A stretch of 64,000 nt of DNA from Luteibacter aegosomatissinici (GTDB taxonomy: Bacteria > Pseudomonadota > Gammaproteobacteria > Xanthomonadales > Rhodanobacteraceae), in assembly GCF_023078495.1 (NCBI RefSeq), contig NZ_CP095742.1, positions 4,883,501 through 4,947,500 on the forward strand. The letters run 5' to 3'. The notes beneath the pieces are model-generated. The model ran no database searches. It was given only the letters and a program-made list of their open reading frames with translations, and was not told the origin of the DNA. Shown here piece by piece: positions 37,104-45,673 of this stretch; positions within the stretch are counted from its first letter, which is position 1; every line of letters begins with the position of its first letter. Both the position numbers and the translations under genes were made by a program.

Positions 37104-37130
37104 CGTGGTGCAACGAGATGACGCACCACG
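37104..37130 (-). promoter_or_regulatory. Inverted repeat in the leader of the SPFH gene
   Basis: CGTGGTGC (37104-37111) is complementary to GCACCACG (37123-37130), 38 bp ahead of the SPFH start. A TATATTAG sequence that could be a -10 element lies further upstream on the minus strand near 37160. It may be a protein-binding site or an RNA hairpin. Confidence 0.35.
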
Positions 37131-37317
37131 CTGATCAATCGGGGTGTTAACTCTAATATAACGAAGGACCTTAACGCTAGTTTTACCAGACCCCCATATT
37201 CAGTTAGCGGATGGGTTGGTCAAAACTTGAGCACTGGGCATTTCTTGACCATGCCGAGGGCACGGCGGCCGGAAAAGGGCACGGCGCGGGGAGGGGCGGG
37301 TTTGACCCGCCGGTAGC

Positions 37318-37338
37318 GAATGATAACAATTATCAATA
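37318..37338 (+). promoter_or_regulatory. Fur box upstream of the PepSY iron operon
   Basis: The palindrome TGATAA-CAA-TTATCA (37321-37335) inside AATGATAACAATTATCAATA matches the Fur consensus (GATAATGATAATCATTATC) in most places. It lies 22-42 bp ahead of the first gene of an iron-associated membrane operon, where Fe-Fur would block transcription in iron-replete cells. AT-rich composition stands out against the GC-rich surroundings. Confidence 0.75.
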
Positions 37339-37359
37339 ACTATCCGACCGGTTACGCCC

Positions 37360-37629
37360 ATGAACCTGCTTGGCTGCCTGGTGGCGTTCGCTGCCATGGC
37401 GCTCGCCTACCTTTCCTCCCGTAACCAGCGCGCGCTGGCGCGGCCGTTGGGCCGTGGCGCGAAGGTCGCGGCGGGCGCGCTTACGGCGGTGGCACTGGCT
37501 TGCTGGGTGGTGGGCGAAACCACGCTTCCCGGAATTTTCTCAACGCTGACCGCCCTGATGCTCGGCGCGGTGGCATTCCCCTACGTGATCTGGCTGTTCA
37601 AGCCGGCAGACCCGAAGAAGGCCCGCTGA
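37360..37629 (+). CDS. Small DUF3325-like membrane protein of an iron operon
   Basis: 89 aa with three membrane helices (NLLGCLVAFAAMALAYLSS, VAAGALTAVALACWVVGET, STLTALMLGAVAFPYVIWLF). It resembles DUF3325 proteins found in front of PepSY genes in iron-acquisition loci such as Pseudomonas fpvGHJK. Function is unproved; an accessory role in periplasmic siderophore-iron reduction is inferred from context. The stop overlaps the next ATG (TGATG). Confidence 0.7.
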   Translation: MNLLGCLVAFAAMALAYLSSRNQRALARPLGRGAKVAAGALTAVALACWVVGETTLPGIFSTLTALMLGAVAFPYVIWLFKPADPKKAR

Positions 37630-37892
37630 TGCTCGCCAAGACCTTCGCCGGCATCCTCCTCGGCTTCCCGCTATGCATGGCTATCGTCGGCCTGGCCGTC
37701 TACCTGTGGCCAGGCGCCAGCGAAGCGGTGCTCATTCCCTGGCTGGTGGCGTTCTTCCCGCTGTGGACCGTCGTGATCGCCGCGACCTATATGTTCCGCA
37801 GCGGCGTGCGGGCCTGGGCCTGGCTGGCCGTGGCCAACGTGGGCGCGTTCGCCGCGCTGTTCCTCGCCAAGCACACCCTGCCCGGTATCTGA
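37629..37892 (+). CDS. Small DUF3649-like membrane protein of an iron operon
   Basis: 87 aa with three membrane segments (FAGILLGFPLCMAIVGLAVY, WLVAFFPLWTVVIAATYMF, WLAVANVGAFAALFL). Size and position recall the DUF3649/FpvH type of small partner protein. ATG 37629 shares one base with the stop of the previous gene; the PepSY gene begins 3 bp after its end. The family call is tentative. Confidence 0.65.
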   Translation: MLAKTFAGILLGFPLCMAIVGLAVYLWPGASEAVLIPWLVAFFPLWTVVIAATYMFRSGVRAWAWLAVANVGAFAALFLAKHTLPGI

Positions 37893-37895
37893 GCC

Positions 37896-39524
37896 ATGAA
37901 GTCCAGCACCATCCGCACCTTCACCACCGTGCATACCTGGACCGGGCTCCTCGCGGGCTTCGCCCTGTTCATCGCGTTCTATGCCGGCGCGCTGACCATG
38001 TTCCACGACCCGATCGATACCTGGGCGCTGCCGAAGCAGGAACTGGCCGACGCACAGGTGATGGACAAGGCCGGCGCCATGATGGCCGACATCGTGACGA
38101 AGCATCCGGCCGCGCGCGAATCCATCGGCGTCACCTACGCCGCGGGCCACCCCTCGCATGAAGTGGCCGCCTACTGGATGGAGAAGGATGGCACCTGGAT
38201 GACCCAGGCCATCGATGACCGCGCCGCGCACGATGCCGAAGACCACGAGCATGGCCTGGCCGACTTCGTCTATGAACTGCATTACGACCTCGGTATTCCC
38301 GAGATCGGCATCTACCTCATGGGTATCGTCAGCGTCATCTATGGGCTGGCCCTGCTTACCGGCGTGCTGATCCACCTGCCGAACCTGCTGCGCGAGCTGT
38401 TCGCGCTGCGCCCGGGCCACAACCTGAAGCGCCTTTGGCAGGATGCGCACAACGTGATCGGCATCCTCAGCCTGCCCTTCCACATCATCTTTGCAGTCAC
38501 CGGTGCGTTGTTGTGTCTCACGCTTGTCGCGCTGATGGCGTTCAACACAGTGATCTTCGATGGCAAGCTGATGAGTGCTTTCGAGCGCATGACCAGTGCG
38601 CTGCCGGATACCGCCGCGATGACGGCGGCCGCTCCAAAAACTGACGCAAGCACCACCGTGGCCATGTTGCCGCCCGCCGAGCTGGGCGCCATCGCACGCA
38701 AGGCGGCGCTAGCCGCGGGCGCCGCGAATTTCGACCCGGACTACATGCGCTACGTGCACTACGGCCAACCGGGTGCGGCGGCGGAAGTGCGCGGAACATC
38801 GGAGAAGACGTTGGGTGAGTACGGCATGGTTGCGCTCGATGCGAGTACCGGCCGCATCATCAACGTGCAGGTCACCGGCGCGCGCGATGCGAACCACGCC
38901 ACCTACTCGGCGATCTTTGGCCTGCACTTCGGCACGTTCGGCAACCTGTCGCTGCGCTGGCTGTATTTCATCCTGGGCCTGGCCGGGGCATTTCTCTTTT
39001 ATTCGGGCAACCTGCTTTACATCGAGACGCGGCGTAAGCGCCGCCAGGCCGACCAGCCGCTGAAGGTGCGCGCGATGGCCACGGCCACGGTGGGCGTCTG
39101 TCTGGGTACCTGCCTCGCCATCTCGGTCACGTTCGTCGCCAACCACCTGGCGCCGTACTTCGGTGCGGAGCCTACGTTGGTCGTCCAACCGGTCTGCTTC
39201 ATCACGTTCTTCGCCGCCATCGCCTGGACCTTCTGGCGACGGCCGGCCAGGGCCGCAGTCGACCTGCTCTGGGCCACGGCGGCCGTGTCCGTGCTCGTGG
39301 GCCTGCTCGACATGGCCCTGCATGGCGATCGCCTGGCCCGAACGCTGGCCGCAGGCCGCTACGACGTGCTGGGCGTGGACCTGGTCGCCATCGCGATGGG
39401 CGCAGGCTTCGCGTGGCTGGCCGTCGCTACCCGCCGCCGGGCGGTGGCGGGCGATCCATGCAGCGTGTGGGCAGCCAGGCCGTCGCGCGTGACAGCATCG
39501 ACCACACCCGCGCATGATGGGTGA
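37896..39524 (+). CDS. PepSY-associated transmembrane protein (PiuB/FpvG type)
   Basis: 542 aa. Four principal helices (TVHTWTGLLAGFALFIAFYA, IGIYLMGIVSVIYGLALLTG, LPFHIIFAVTGALLCLTLVA and LYFILGLAGAFLFYSGNLLY) with conserved His in HTWTG and LPFH, and a large periplasmic loop, followed by a second block of helices (about 390-500). PepSY_TM proteins reduce siderophore-bound or periplasmic Fe3+. The Fur box in front supports an iron role. The tail (SVWAARPSRVTASTTPAHDG) is unstructured. Confidence 0.9.
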   Translation: MKSSTIRTFTTVHTWTGLLAGFALFIAFYAGALTMFHDPIDTWALPKQELADAQVMDKAGAMMADIVTKHPAARESIGVTYAAGHPSHEVAAYWMEKDGTWMTQAIDDRAAHDAEDHEHGLADFVYELHYDLGIPEIGIYLMGIVSVIYGLALLTGVLIHLPNLLRELFALRPGHNLKRLWQDAHNVIGILSLPFHIIFAVTGALLCLTLVALMAFNTVIFDGKLMSAFERMTSALPDTAAMTAAAPKTDASTTVAMLPPAELGAIARKAALAAGAANFDPDYMRYVHYGQPGAAAEVRGTSEKTLGEYGMVALDASTGRIINVQVTGARDANHATYSAIFGLHFGTFGNLSLRWLYFILGLAGAFLFYSGNLLYIETRRKRRQADQPLKVRAMATATVGVCLGTCLAISVTFVANHLAPYFGAEPTLVVQPVCFITFFAAIAWTFWRRPARAAVDLLWATAAVSVLVGLLDMALHGDRLARTLAAGRYDVLGVDLVAIAMGAGFAWLAVATRRRAVAGDPCSVWAARPSRVTASTTPAHDG

Positions 39525-39542
39525 GTAATCTTCAGGAGGTGG

Positions 39543-40280
39543 ATGGTGAGCGACCCTGGCAACGAAACCCACGGCGACCTGTCCACCCCCATCTGGAGTG
39601 CCCTCGGTACCCGCCAGGCGCACCTTGGCGAAGGCGATGCGCTGGTTCGGCGGTACCAGACCGATGTGGCTCCGTTCGCCGCCGTGGCCGATGAATTGCC
39701 TGCGGCCTTCGAAGCATTGCACGCCCTGATGCAGCCCGGCGACGTCGCCGCCGTGCTTTCCCGTGAGCCGCTTTCGGTTCCGCCGATCCTGCGCTCCATA
39801 CCGTTGGGCGCCGTGCACCAGATGGTCGCCGAGACACGGGTGGACAACACCTCGTTCGGCGCCGATTTCCTGGAGCTTGGAGACGACGATGTCGATGAGA
39901 TGATTGCGTTGACCCAGCTCACCCGGCCCGGACCCTTCGTTCGCCGGACGAACGCTATGGGCCGCTACATCGGGCTGCGCGACGACGGCAAGCTCATCGC
40001 CATGGCGGGCGAGCGCATGCGCGTCCCCGGCTATACCGAGGTCAGCGCGGTATGCGTCCGCCCTGAGTGGCGCGGGAAAGGGCTCGCCGCCATGCTGATC
40101 AACGTCGTACGCGCCGATATCGAACGCCGTGGCGAAATCCCGTTCCTGCATGTGTTCGGCGAGAACCAATCCGCCATCGGCCTGTACGAACGGCTGGGTT
40201 TCCAGCGCAGCCGCGTCTTCATGCTGAACCAGATCACCCGGGCCGGCGCCCCCGCAGGCGTGCCGCTTCACGGGAACTGA
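39543..40280 (+). CDS. GNAT family N-acetyltransferase
   Basis: 245 aa. The C-terminal GNAT core (about 120-235) has VSAVCVRPEWRGKGLAAMLI (acetyl-CoA pyrophosphate loop RGKGLA) and SAIGLYERLGFQRSRVFML. The N-terminal 110 residues are family-specific. AGGAGGT at 39534-39540 is only 3 nt from ATG 39543 but 6 nt from GTG 39546, so the GTG three bases later may be the true start. The substrate is unknown. Confidence 0.87.
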   Translation: MVSDPGNETHGDLSTPIWSALGTRQAHLGEGDALVRRYQTDVAPFAAVADELPAAFEALHALMQPGDVAAVLSREPLSVPPILRSIPLGAVHQMVAETRVDNTSFGADFLELGDDDVDEMIALTQLTRPGPFVRRTNAMGRYIGLRDDGKLIAMAGERMRVPGYTEVSAVCVRPEWRGKGLAAMLINVVRADIERRGEIPFLHVFGENQSAIGLYERLGFQRSRVFMLNQITRAGAPAGVPLHGN

Positions 40281-40333
40281 TCGGCGCGAGCGCGTATACA
40301 ATCGCCGCACCTGTAGCCCACGAAGCCAACGCC

Positions 40334-41260
40334 ATGACGCAGTCCACGCCTTATCCCATCGGTACGCCCGGCACGCCCTGGGGCCCCGCCGAGGTCGAGG
40401 CGTGGCGTGCCACGCAGCAGAAGCAACGCAGCTACACCGACGAGGTGGTGAAGGCCATCGATCCGCTTCGCGCATCGTTCGACGTGGAGGAATACGGTTC
40501 GGTCGACTACGCCGGTGAGCATTACCCGTTCTTTGCCCTGCGCACCCGCCACTGGGACGACGCACTGCCCGTCATGGTGGTGACCGGCGGCGTTCACGGC
40601 TACGAGACCAGCGGCGTGCATGGCGCCCTGCAGTTCCTGCGCGAACACGCCAATGACTACACCGGCCGCGCGAACGTGCTGGTGGTGCCCTGCGTAAGCC
40701 CCTGGGCCTACGAGCGCATCCACCGCTGGAACTTCGACGCCATCGATCCCAACCGAAACTTCCGCGACGGCAGCCCCGCCGCCGAATCCGCCGCACTGGT
40801 GCGCTTGCTCGCACCACTGGCCGACAACGTGCTGATGCACATCGACCTGCACGAAACCACGGATACGGATGAATCCGAGTTCCGACCGGCGCTTGCCGCC
40901 CGTGACGGGAAGGATTACGAGCCGGGTGAAGTGCCGGATGGTTTTTATCTGGTCGATGACGCGGACAAGCCGCAGCCTGCCTTCCAGAAAGCCGTGATCG
41001 AAGCCGTGGCCAAGGTCACGCACATCGCACCGGCGGATGCGAACGGCGAGATCATCGGGTCACCGGAAGTGGCGCATGGCGTCATCGAGTACGCGTTGAA
41101 GTCGCTGGGCCTGTGCGCTGGCATTACCCCGGCCCGCTATTGCACCACCACCGAGGTCTACCCGGATAGCCCACGCGCCACGCCGAAGGAATGCAATGAC
41201 GCGCAGGTGGCCGCGGTGCGCGCGGCGATCGATTACGCCCTCGCGCACCCGGCTGGCTGA
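40334..41260 (+). CDS. Zinc carboxypeptidase-like protein (M14, AstE/aspartoacylase class)
   Basis: 308 aa. Zinc ligands: H and E in GGVHGYETSG (about 88-97) and H in HIDLHETTDTD; the loop AIDPNRNFRDG (N-R pair) binds substrate carboxylate in this class. A late E (TTEVYPDSP) can serve as base. It likely removes an acyl or amino acid group from a small substrate in the cytoplasm; no signal peptide is seen. Starts 53 bp after the GNAT gene. Confidence 0.85.
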   Translation: MTQSTPYPIGTPGTPWGPAEVEAWRATQQKQRSYTDEVVKAIDPLRASFDVEEYGSVDYAGEHYPFFALRTRHWDDALPVMVVTGGVHGYETSGVHGALQFLREHANDYTGRANVLVVPCVSPWAYERIHRWNFDAIDPNRNFRDGSPAAESAALVRLLAPLADNVLMHIDLHETTDTDESEFRPALAARDGKDYEPGEVPDGFYLVDDADKPQPAFQKAVIEAVAKVTHIAPADANGEIIGSPEVAHGVIEYALKSLGLCAGITPARYCTTTEVYPDSPRATPKECNDAQVAAVRAAIDYALAHPAG

Positions 41261-41265
41261 GACAC

Positions 41266-42453
41266 TCAGGGGATCGCCGGTGCGTGCACGTGGTGCGCAC
41301 GCGCGATGATCCAGGCCAGCCCTGCAAGCGTCAGCGCAACGATGAGGCCGCCGTACAGATGGATGGCCGCCGATAGGCCGTAGTGCTGCGCCAGCGCACC
41401 CACCGCGATGGTCGGCACGCTGAAAGCCAGGTAGCTCTGGATATAGAACGCGGCCATCAGGCGGCTGCGCTCATGCGGTTCGGCGAGTGGCATCACGCTA
41501 CGGACGGCGCCAAGGAACGAGGCGCCAAAGCCGGCGCCCGTGATGATCGACGCGCCAATCAGCCACGCGCCCGAACCGATCACTTCACCGATAAGCACCA
41601 ACAACAAACCACCGGCAAGCATCACGGCGCCCAGCTTCAGCGAGCGAATGGCTGCGTGGCGCAGGCCCTGCAGCACCGCCGCCGCGCCACTGAGCATCAG
41701 CGCGGCAACCACAAGCCCACCGATCCAGGGCGAAGTGGAGTGCGTGGTCTTCGCCACCAGCGAAGGCATCAGCGAAAGGTAGAAGCCACCGAGCATCCAC
41801 AGCGCGACGTTAAGCGGCGTCACCGCACGCAACGCGGGCCGGGCCCGTTCGGGTACGGCGACATGTGGCATCAGGCTGGCGATGGCGCCGGGCTTCGGCG
41901 TAGCGGTCTCGGGGGTACCGCGGGTCAGCAACAGCGCCACCAGCAGCACGCCGATCACCACGACATACACGCCTTGCAGTGGTGCCGGCGCCAGCACCGC
42001 CAACGCGGTGCTTCCCAAGGCACCCGCCCCCATGCCGATCAACGGCGCCAGGCTGTTCACGGTGGCGCCGCGCTGGCGATCGATATCGAGGATCGCGGCG
42101 GGCAGCGCCGACATGGCGATACCCGTGGCGATGCCCTGGACCACGCGCGCCGCCAGCAACCAGGCCGGGCCGGTCGCCGACAGGAAGACAAGCATGGCGG
42201 CGATATCGAGCACGATGGCACCCGTGATGACCGGCTTACGCCCCAGGTGATCGGAGAGCCGCCCGGCAATGAGCAGCGCCGCCAGCAACGCGAACGCATA
42301 CACCGCAAAGATCACGGTGAGCAGCGTGGGCGTGAAATACCACTGCCCCTGGTAAAGGCGATAGAGCGGCGTCGGCGCGGTGGAAGCGCCAATAAACGCC
42401 ATAAGGCTGAAGGTATGCACGGCCATGGGCCGGCGAACGACGGGGGCGTTCAT
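41266..42453 (-). CDS. Major facilitator superfamily transporter, drug efflux type
   Basis: 395 aa from ATG 42453. Twelve predicted helices; motif A is GRLSDHLGRKPVI in the first cytoplasmic loop, with later LGLGPL-type motif TGIAMSALPAAILD in helix 4-5. A divergent TetR gene shares its promoter, the usual setting for a self-controlled exporter. The substrate is unknown. Confidence 0.9.
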   Translation of the reverse strand: MNAPVVRRPMAVHTFSLMAFIGASTAPTPLYRLYQGQWYFTPTLLTVIFAVYAFALLAALLIAGRLSDHLGRKPVITGAIVLDIAAMLVFLSATGPAWLLAARVVQGIATGIAMSALPAAILDIDRQRGATVNSLAPLIGMGAGALGSTALAVLAPAPLQGVYVVVIGVLLVALLLTRGTPETATPKPGAIASLMPHVAVPERARPALRAVTPLNVALWMLGGFYLSLMPSLVAKTTHSTSPWIGGLVVAALMLSGAAAVLQGLRHAAIRSLKLGAVMLAGGLLLVLIGEVIGSGAWLIGASIITGAGFGASFLGAVRSVMPLAEPHERSRLMAAFYIQSYLAFSVPTIAVGALAQHYGLSAAIHLYGGLIVALTLAGLAWIIARAHHVHAPAIP

Positions 42454-42502
42454 GGATTTGCCTAAAAGCAAAGAATGCGCGTTAGTCTACGCCGCTCGCT
42501 CA

Positions 42503-42526
42503 CTAAAGCAACAGATTAGCCTTTAG
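42503..42526. promoter_or_regulatory. Inverted repeat between the MFS and TetR genes
   Basis: CTAAAG (42503-42508) and CTTTAG (42521-42526) with a 12-bp spacer sit in the 90-bp divergent promoter region, as expected for a TetR dimer operator controlling both genes. A third CCTAAAAG lies at 42461-42468. Confidence 0.45.
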
Positions 42527-42543
42527 GAGTAAGATAGGCAGCC

Positions 42544-43125
42544 ATGAACGATATTGCAGCCTCCCAGCCCCGCCCGGCGGGCCCCCGTCCCGGTGGCCGT
42601 AGCGCCCGCGTGCAGGCCGCTATTCACCAGGCTGTGCATGAGCTCCAGGCCGAAGGCGCGCGGGAAGCGCTCACCGTACCCGCCATCGCTGCACGGGCTG
42701 GCGTCACTCCCTCCACGATTTACCGCCGCTGGGGCGATCTGTCCCAACTGCTCGCGGACGTGGCGGTGGAACAGTTGCGGCCCGAGGGACTGCCAGCCGA
42801 TACGGGCACCTATCGCGGTGACCTGTTCACGTGGCTGGAGCAGTACCGCGACGAGATGTCGTCGGGCCCCGGGCGCACCATGCTGCGTGATGTGCTGGGG
42901 GTGCAGGGCCGCGAAAGCACGGGTAAATGCGCCTTCTATTGCACACAGCAGCTGGATGCGATCAATGCGCGCGCCATCGCGCGCGACGAGCCCACGCTGG
43001 CCACCCAGGACATCCTCGATAGCGTCGTCGCACCCATGATGTATCGCATCCTGTTCACGGCCGGCACGCCCGATGCGAACGACGTGGGCAGCTGGCTCGA
43101 TGCACTGATGACCAGGAACACATAA
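42544..43125 (+). CDS. TetR family transcriptional regulator
   Basis: 193 aa. N-terminal HTH (about 15-65): AAIHQAVHELQAEGAREALT then VPAIAARAGVTPSTIYRRWGD, a typical TetR recognition helix. C-terminal domain of TetR_C type (LRDVLGVQGRESTGK, and a single Cys pair region). It probably represses the divergent MFS gene. Confidence 0.92.
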   Translation: MNDIAASQPRPAGPRPGGRSARVQAAIHQAVHELQAEGAREALTVPAIAARAGVTPSTIYRRWGDLSQLLADVAVEQLRPEGLPADTGTYRGDLFTWLEQYRDEMSSGPGRTMLRDVLGVQGRESTGKCAFYCTQQLDAINARAIARDEPTLATQDILDSVVAPMMYRILFTAGTPDANDVGSWLDALMTRNT

Positions 43126-43143
43126 GCGCAGCCGGCCCTGCGG

Positions 43144-43923
43144 TTAGTGGCCCAGGGGCATGCCTGCGAACAACACGAAATGCGTGCCGCGCTCGCTGGA
43201 CAAGACGATGGGCAAAGCCGCGCCAGCGGCGACTGCCACGGCATGCCCCTCAGCCAGGTCGCGGCGCTCATCGCCGATGACCAGCGAGAGGGCTCCCGCA
43301 ATGGCGTAAATCCAGGCTGACCTTCCCGCAGGCAGCGGATGGGTGAACGAGGCGCCCGCGTCCATCACACCATCCAGCATCGTCATCTCCTGGGGCGTGC
43401 CCAATTCACCGACGACGGCGCCGCTCCGGCCGAGCACGATGCGCACCCGGCAACCCACGGCCTCGACAAGGGGCACGTCCGCCGCCTGCACGAGCACCGC
43501 CCTCGGCGGCTCCCCCTTCGCGCGGGGAGGCAAGTCAACGAACACCTGCAGCGCGTGGATCCAACCGCCTTCGGTCGGCTTCTCTTCGTGCGCCGCCCCC
43601 CGTCCAGCCGCCAGCCAATACAGGTCGCCGCCTTGCAGCGCTAGGTTGTTACCGAGGGAATCGCGGTTGAGGAACCGACCCCGGCTGTCCTCGAAGAGGG
43701 CCGTGACCGCCGAGATACCTGTGTGCACGTGCGCCTCGAAGGTCGGAGCTGTCATCACGAAGTGATCCACCTTGACCAGCGGGTCCATGCCGCCGCCGAA
43801 CTGGCCGGCGCGGAACTGGCGCGCGGTGAATCCCCTGCCGTGCGCCAGAGAAACGCCCGCCAGCGCGGGTCCCACCCGGGGGTGATCGCACCGGGAATGT
43901 GCGTGCGGCTGTGTGCTCGGCAT
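43144..43923 (-). CDS. Pirin family protein
   Basis: 259 aa from ATG 43923. The N-terminal cupin has the pirin metal site: H and H in FEAHVHTG, then a Gly-rich strand GGDLYWLAAGRGAAHEEKP with H and E. The C-terminal cupin is more degenerate. Pirins act as quercetinases or redox-sensitive cofactors. It is divergent from the LysR gene, and its start lies in the region with the LysR-type repeats, so it is a likely target. Confidence 0.87.
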   Translation of the reverse strand: MPSTQPHAHSRCDHPRVGPALAGVSLAHGRGFTARQFRAGQFGGGMDPLVKVDHFVMTAPTFEAHVHTGISAVTALFEDSRGRFLNRDSLGNNLALQGGDLYWLAAGRGAAHEEKPTEGGWIHALQVFVDLPPRAKGEPPRAVLVQAADVPLVEAVGCRVRIVLGRSGAVVGELGTPQEMTMLDGVMDAGASFTHPLPAGRSAWIYAIAGALSLVIGDERRDLAEGHAVAVAAGAALPIVLSSERGTHFVLFAGMPLGH

Positions 43924-43966
43924 GTCCTGGCCACGTGGTGGGTAGTCGAACGAGCACGCTACGCGC

Positions 43967-43982
43967 TGGACGATTGGACGAT
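43967..43982. promoter_or_regulatory. Tandem TGGACGAT repeats between pirin and LysR genes
   Basis: TGGACGAT occurs twice head to tail (43967-43974 and 43975-43982), and CGTCCAA, complementary to its core, follows at 44006-44012. The same octamer recurs after the LysR gene. This suggests a binding site of the LysR protein. Confidence 0.5.
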
Positions 43983-44037
43983 AAGTCGCCAGAATTTGGA
44001 CTTGGCGTCCAACCCGTTGAACGACAGGTAGCCCCGC

Positions 44038-44949
44038 ATGCTCGATCTGAACGACTTCTTCTATTTCGTGCAGGTGGTGGAGCGGGGTGGTTTCACCGCC
44101 GCCGGGCGTGCCTTGCGGGTCCCCAAGTCGACCCTTAGCCATCGCATCCAGGAGCTGGAATCGAACCTGGGCGTGCGGCTCCTGCACCGTACATCGCGGC
44201 ACATCGGCATGACCGAGGCGGGTAACGATTTCTACCGCCACGCGGTGGCCATGCTGCGCGAAGCGGAGATGGCCGAGACGCTGATGCGCCAGCGTCTGAG
44301 CGAGCCCTCGGGGACCGTGCGCTGCACGGCCGGTGTCGCCACCATGCAGTTCGCGCTTTCGGACATCATCGCGGATTTCCTGCTGCAGTACCCCAAGGTC
44401 AACATCACCGCGCACGCGTCGGATCGGACGATCGACCTGGTCAGCGAGAACTTCGACATTGCCATTCGCGCGCATACCGATCCGTTGCCGGACTCGAACA
44501 TGGTCCAGCGCATCCTTGCGCCAGCGCCATGGTTCCTCTTCGCAGGCGCCGAGTACCTTACGACCCACGGGGAGCCGAACACGCCAAAGGATCTCGAGCT
44601 GCATCCCTCGCTGTTCATGGCCCGCAGCGGCGTGGCCCCGATGTGGCGCCTGCGCCATTCGCGCGAGGTGCGTGACGAGATCGTGCTGCCGCTGGCACCG
44701 CGCCTGCTCAGCGACGACATGATCGGTTTACAGGAGGCGGCGATCAAAGGCCTGGGTATCGTGGCGCTCCCGGGCTACATCTGCCGCAAGGCCGTGCAAG
44801 CGGGCACGCTTCGCCGCGTCTTACCCCAGTGGCTGGCAGGTGATGCCACGCTCACCGCGCTCATTCCGCACCGCCAGGGCCTGCTGCCATCGGTGCGCGC
44901 GTTCATCGATTTCCTCGCCGCGGAACTGCCCAAGACCGTGTTGTTGTAA
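44038..44949 (+). CDS. LysR family transcriptional regulator
   Basis: 303 aa. N-terminal winged HTH (MLDLNDFFYFVQVVERGGFT, TAAGRALRVPKSTLSHRIQE) and a C-terminal periplasmic-binding-like sensor domain (about 90-295, FDIAIRAHTDPLPDSNM). It is divergent from a pirin and precedes a three-gene catabolic-type operon, both with the same sequence repeats. Confidence 0.93.
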   Translation: MLDLNDFFYFVQVVERGGFTAAGRALRVPKSTLSHRIQELESNLGVRLLHRTSRHIGMTEAGNDFYRHAVAMLREAEMAETLMRQRLSEPSGTVRCTAGVATMQFALSDIIADFLLQYPKVNITAHASDRTIDLVSENFDIAIRAHTDPLPDSNMVQRILAPAPWFLFAGAEYLTTHGEPNTPKDLELHPSLFMARSGVAPMWRLRHSREVRDEIVLPLAPRLLSDDMIGLQEAAIKGLGIVALPGYICRKAVQAGTLRRVLPQWLAGDATLTALIPHRQGLLPSVRAFIDFLAAELPKTVLL

Positions 44950-44960
44950 GGCCGGCCGCG

Positions 44961-44982
44961 ATCATCCAAGCCGTTGGACGAT
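44961..44982 (+). promoter_or_regulatory. Palindromic TTGGACGAT site ahead of the isochorismatase-like operon
   Basis: ATCATCCAA (44961-44969) faces TTGGACGAT (44974-44982) across GCCG, a near-perfect dyad that contains the octamer seen upstream of the LysR gene. It lies 77 bp before the next gene. Probably where the LysR protein acts. Confidence 0.5.
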
Positions 44983-45058
44983 GGATCCAGCGAAAGCGGC
45001 TAGATGGCCAGACCGTGCTGCATGAAGCTCAAGCCTCCCTCAACGATGGAGAGCCGCC

Positions 45059-45673
45059 ATGCAGACCCAGCGCACCCGCAAGACCCGCGACAACACCGCC
45101 GTGCTCCTGATCGACCACCAGGTCGGCCTGTTCACCGGCGTCCGTGATATCGGCGTGGGCGAGCTCAAGCACAACGTGGTGGGCCTGGCGAAGGCCGCAC
45201 AAGCACTTGGCCTGCCCATCGTTGCCGTGACCACCGCACGTGACAGCATGTGGGGCCCCACCATCCCGGAACTGCGTGCCGCGCTGGGCGACGTCGATAT
45301 CCTCGATCGTTCCACGGTAAACGCCTGGGATGAGCCGCGCTTCGTGGAGAAGGTGAAAGCCACCGGCCGCGACCATCTGATCATCGCGGGCCTGAGCTTC
45401 GAGGTATGCGCCTCCCTACCCGCCATCTCCGCCCGCGAGGAAGGCTTCCAGCCGATCGTCGCACTGGATGCCTGCGGCACCTTCAGTAGCTACAAGCATG
45501 AAGCCGGCATCGCCCGCCTCACGGCGCTCGGCATCGAAGTGTCCGATTACGCGACCCTGATGGTCGAACTGATGGGCGACAACGCCGACCCGAAAGCCGG
45601 TGAAGTGTACGCGGCCCTCGACATGCCGTTCGCGACGCTGATGGCCCAGGTCGCGGAAGGATTTGCACGATGA
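45059..45673 (+). CDS. Isochorismatase-like cysteine hydrolase (YcaC type)
   Basis: 204 aa. Catalytic triad candidates: D19 in LLIDHQVGLF, R84 in place of the usual Lys, and C117 in AGLSFEVCASLPAI. The cis-peptide loop is in place. YcaC-like enzymes hydrolyse small amides or related bonds; the native substrate is uncertain, and Arg for Lys at 84 deserves attention. First gene of an operon: the stop overlaps the GMC ATG (ATGA). Confidence 0.87.
   Translation: MQTQRTRKTRDNTAVLLIDHQVGLFTGVRDIGVGELKHNVVGLAKAAQALGLPIVAVTTARDSMWGPTIPELRAALGDVDILDRSTVNAWDEPRFVEKVKATGRDHLIIAGLSFEVCASLPAISAREEGFQPIVALDACGTFSSYKHEAGIARLTALGIEVSDYATLMVELMGDNADPKAGEVYAALDMPFATLMAQVAEGFAR

Noticed and set aside
38709-40565. 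A 618-aa open frame antisense to the PepSY and GNAT genes
   Set aside because: It crosses two well-supported genes on the other strand and shows no motif.
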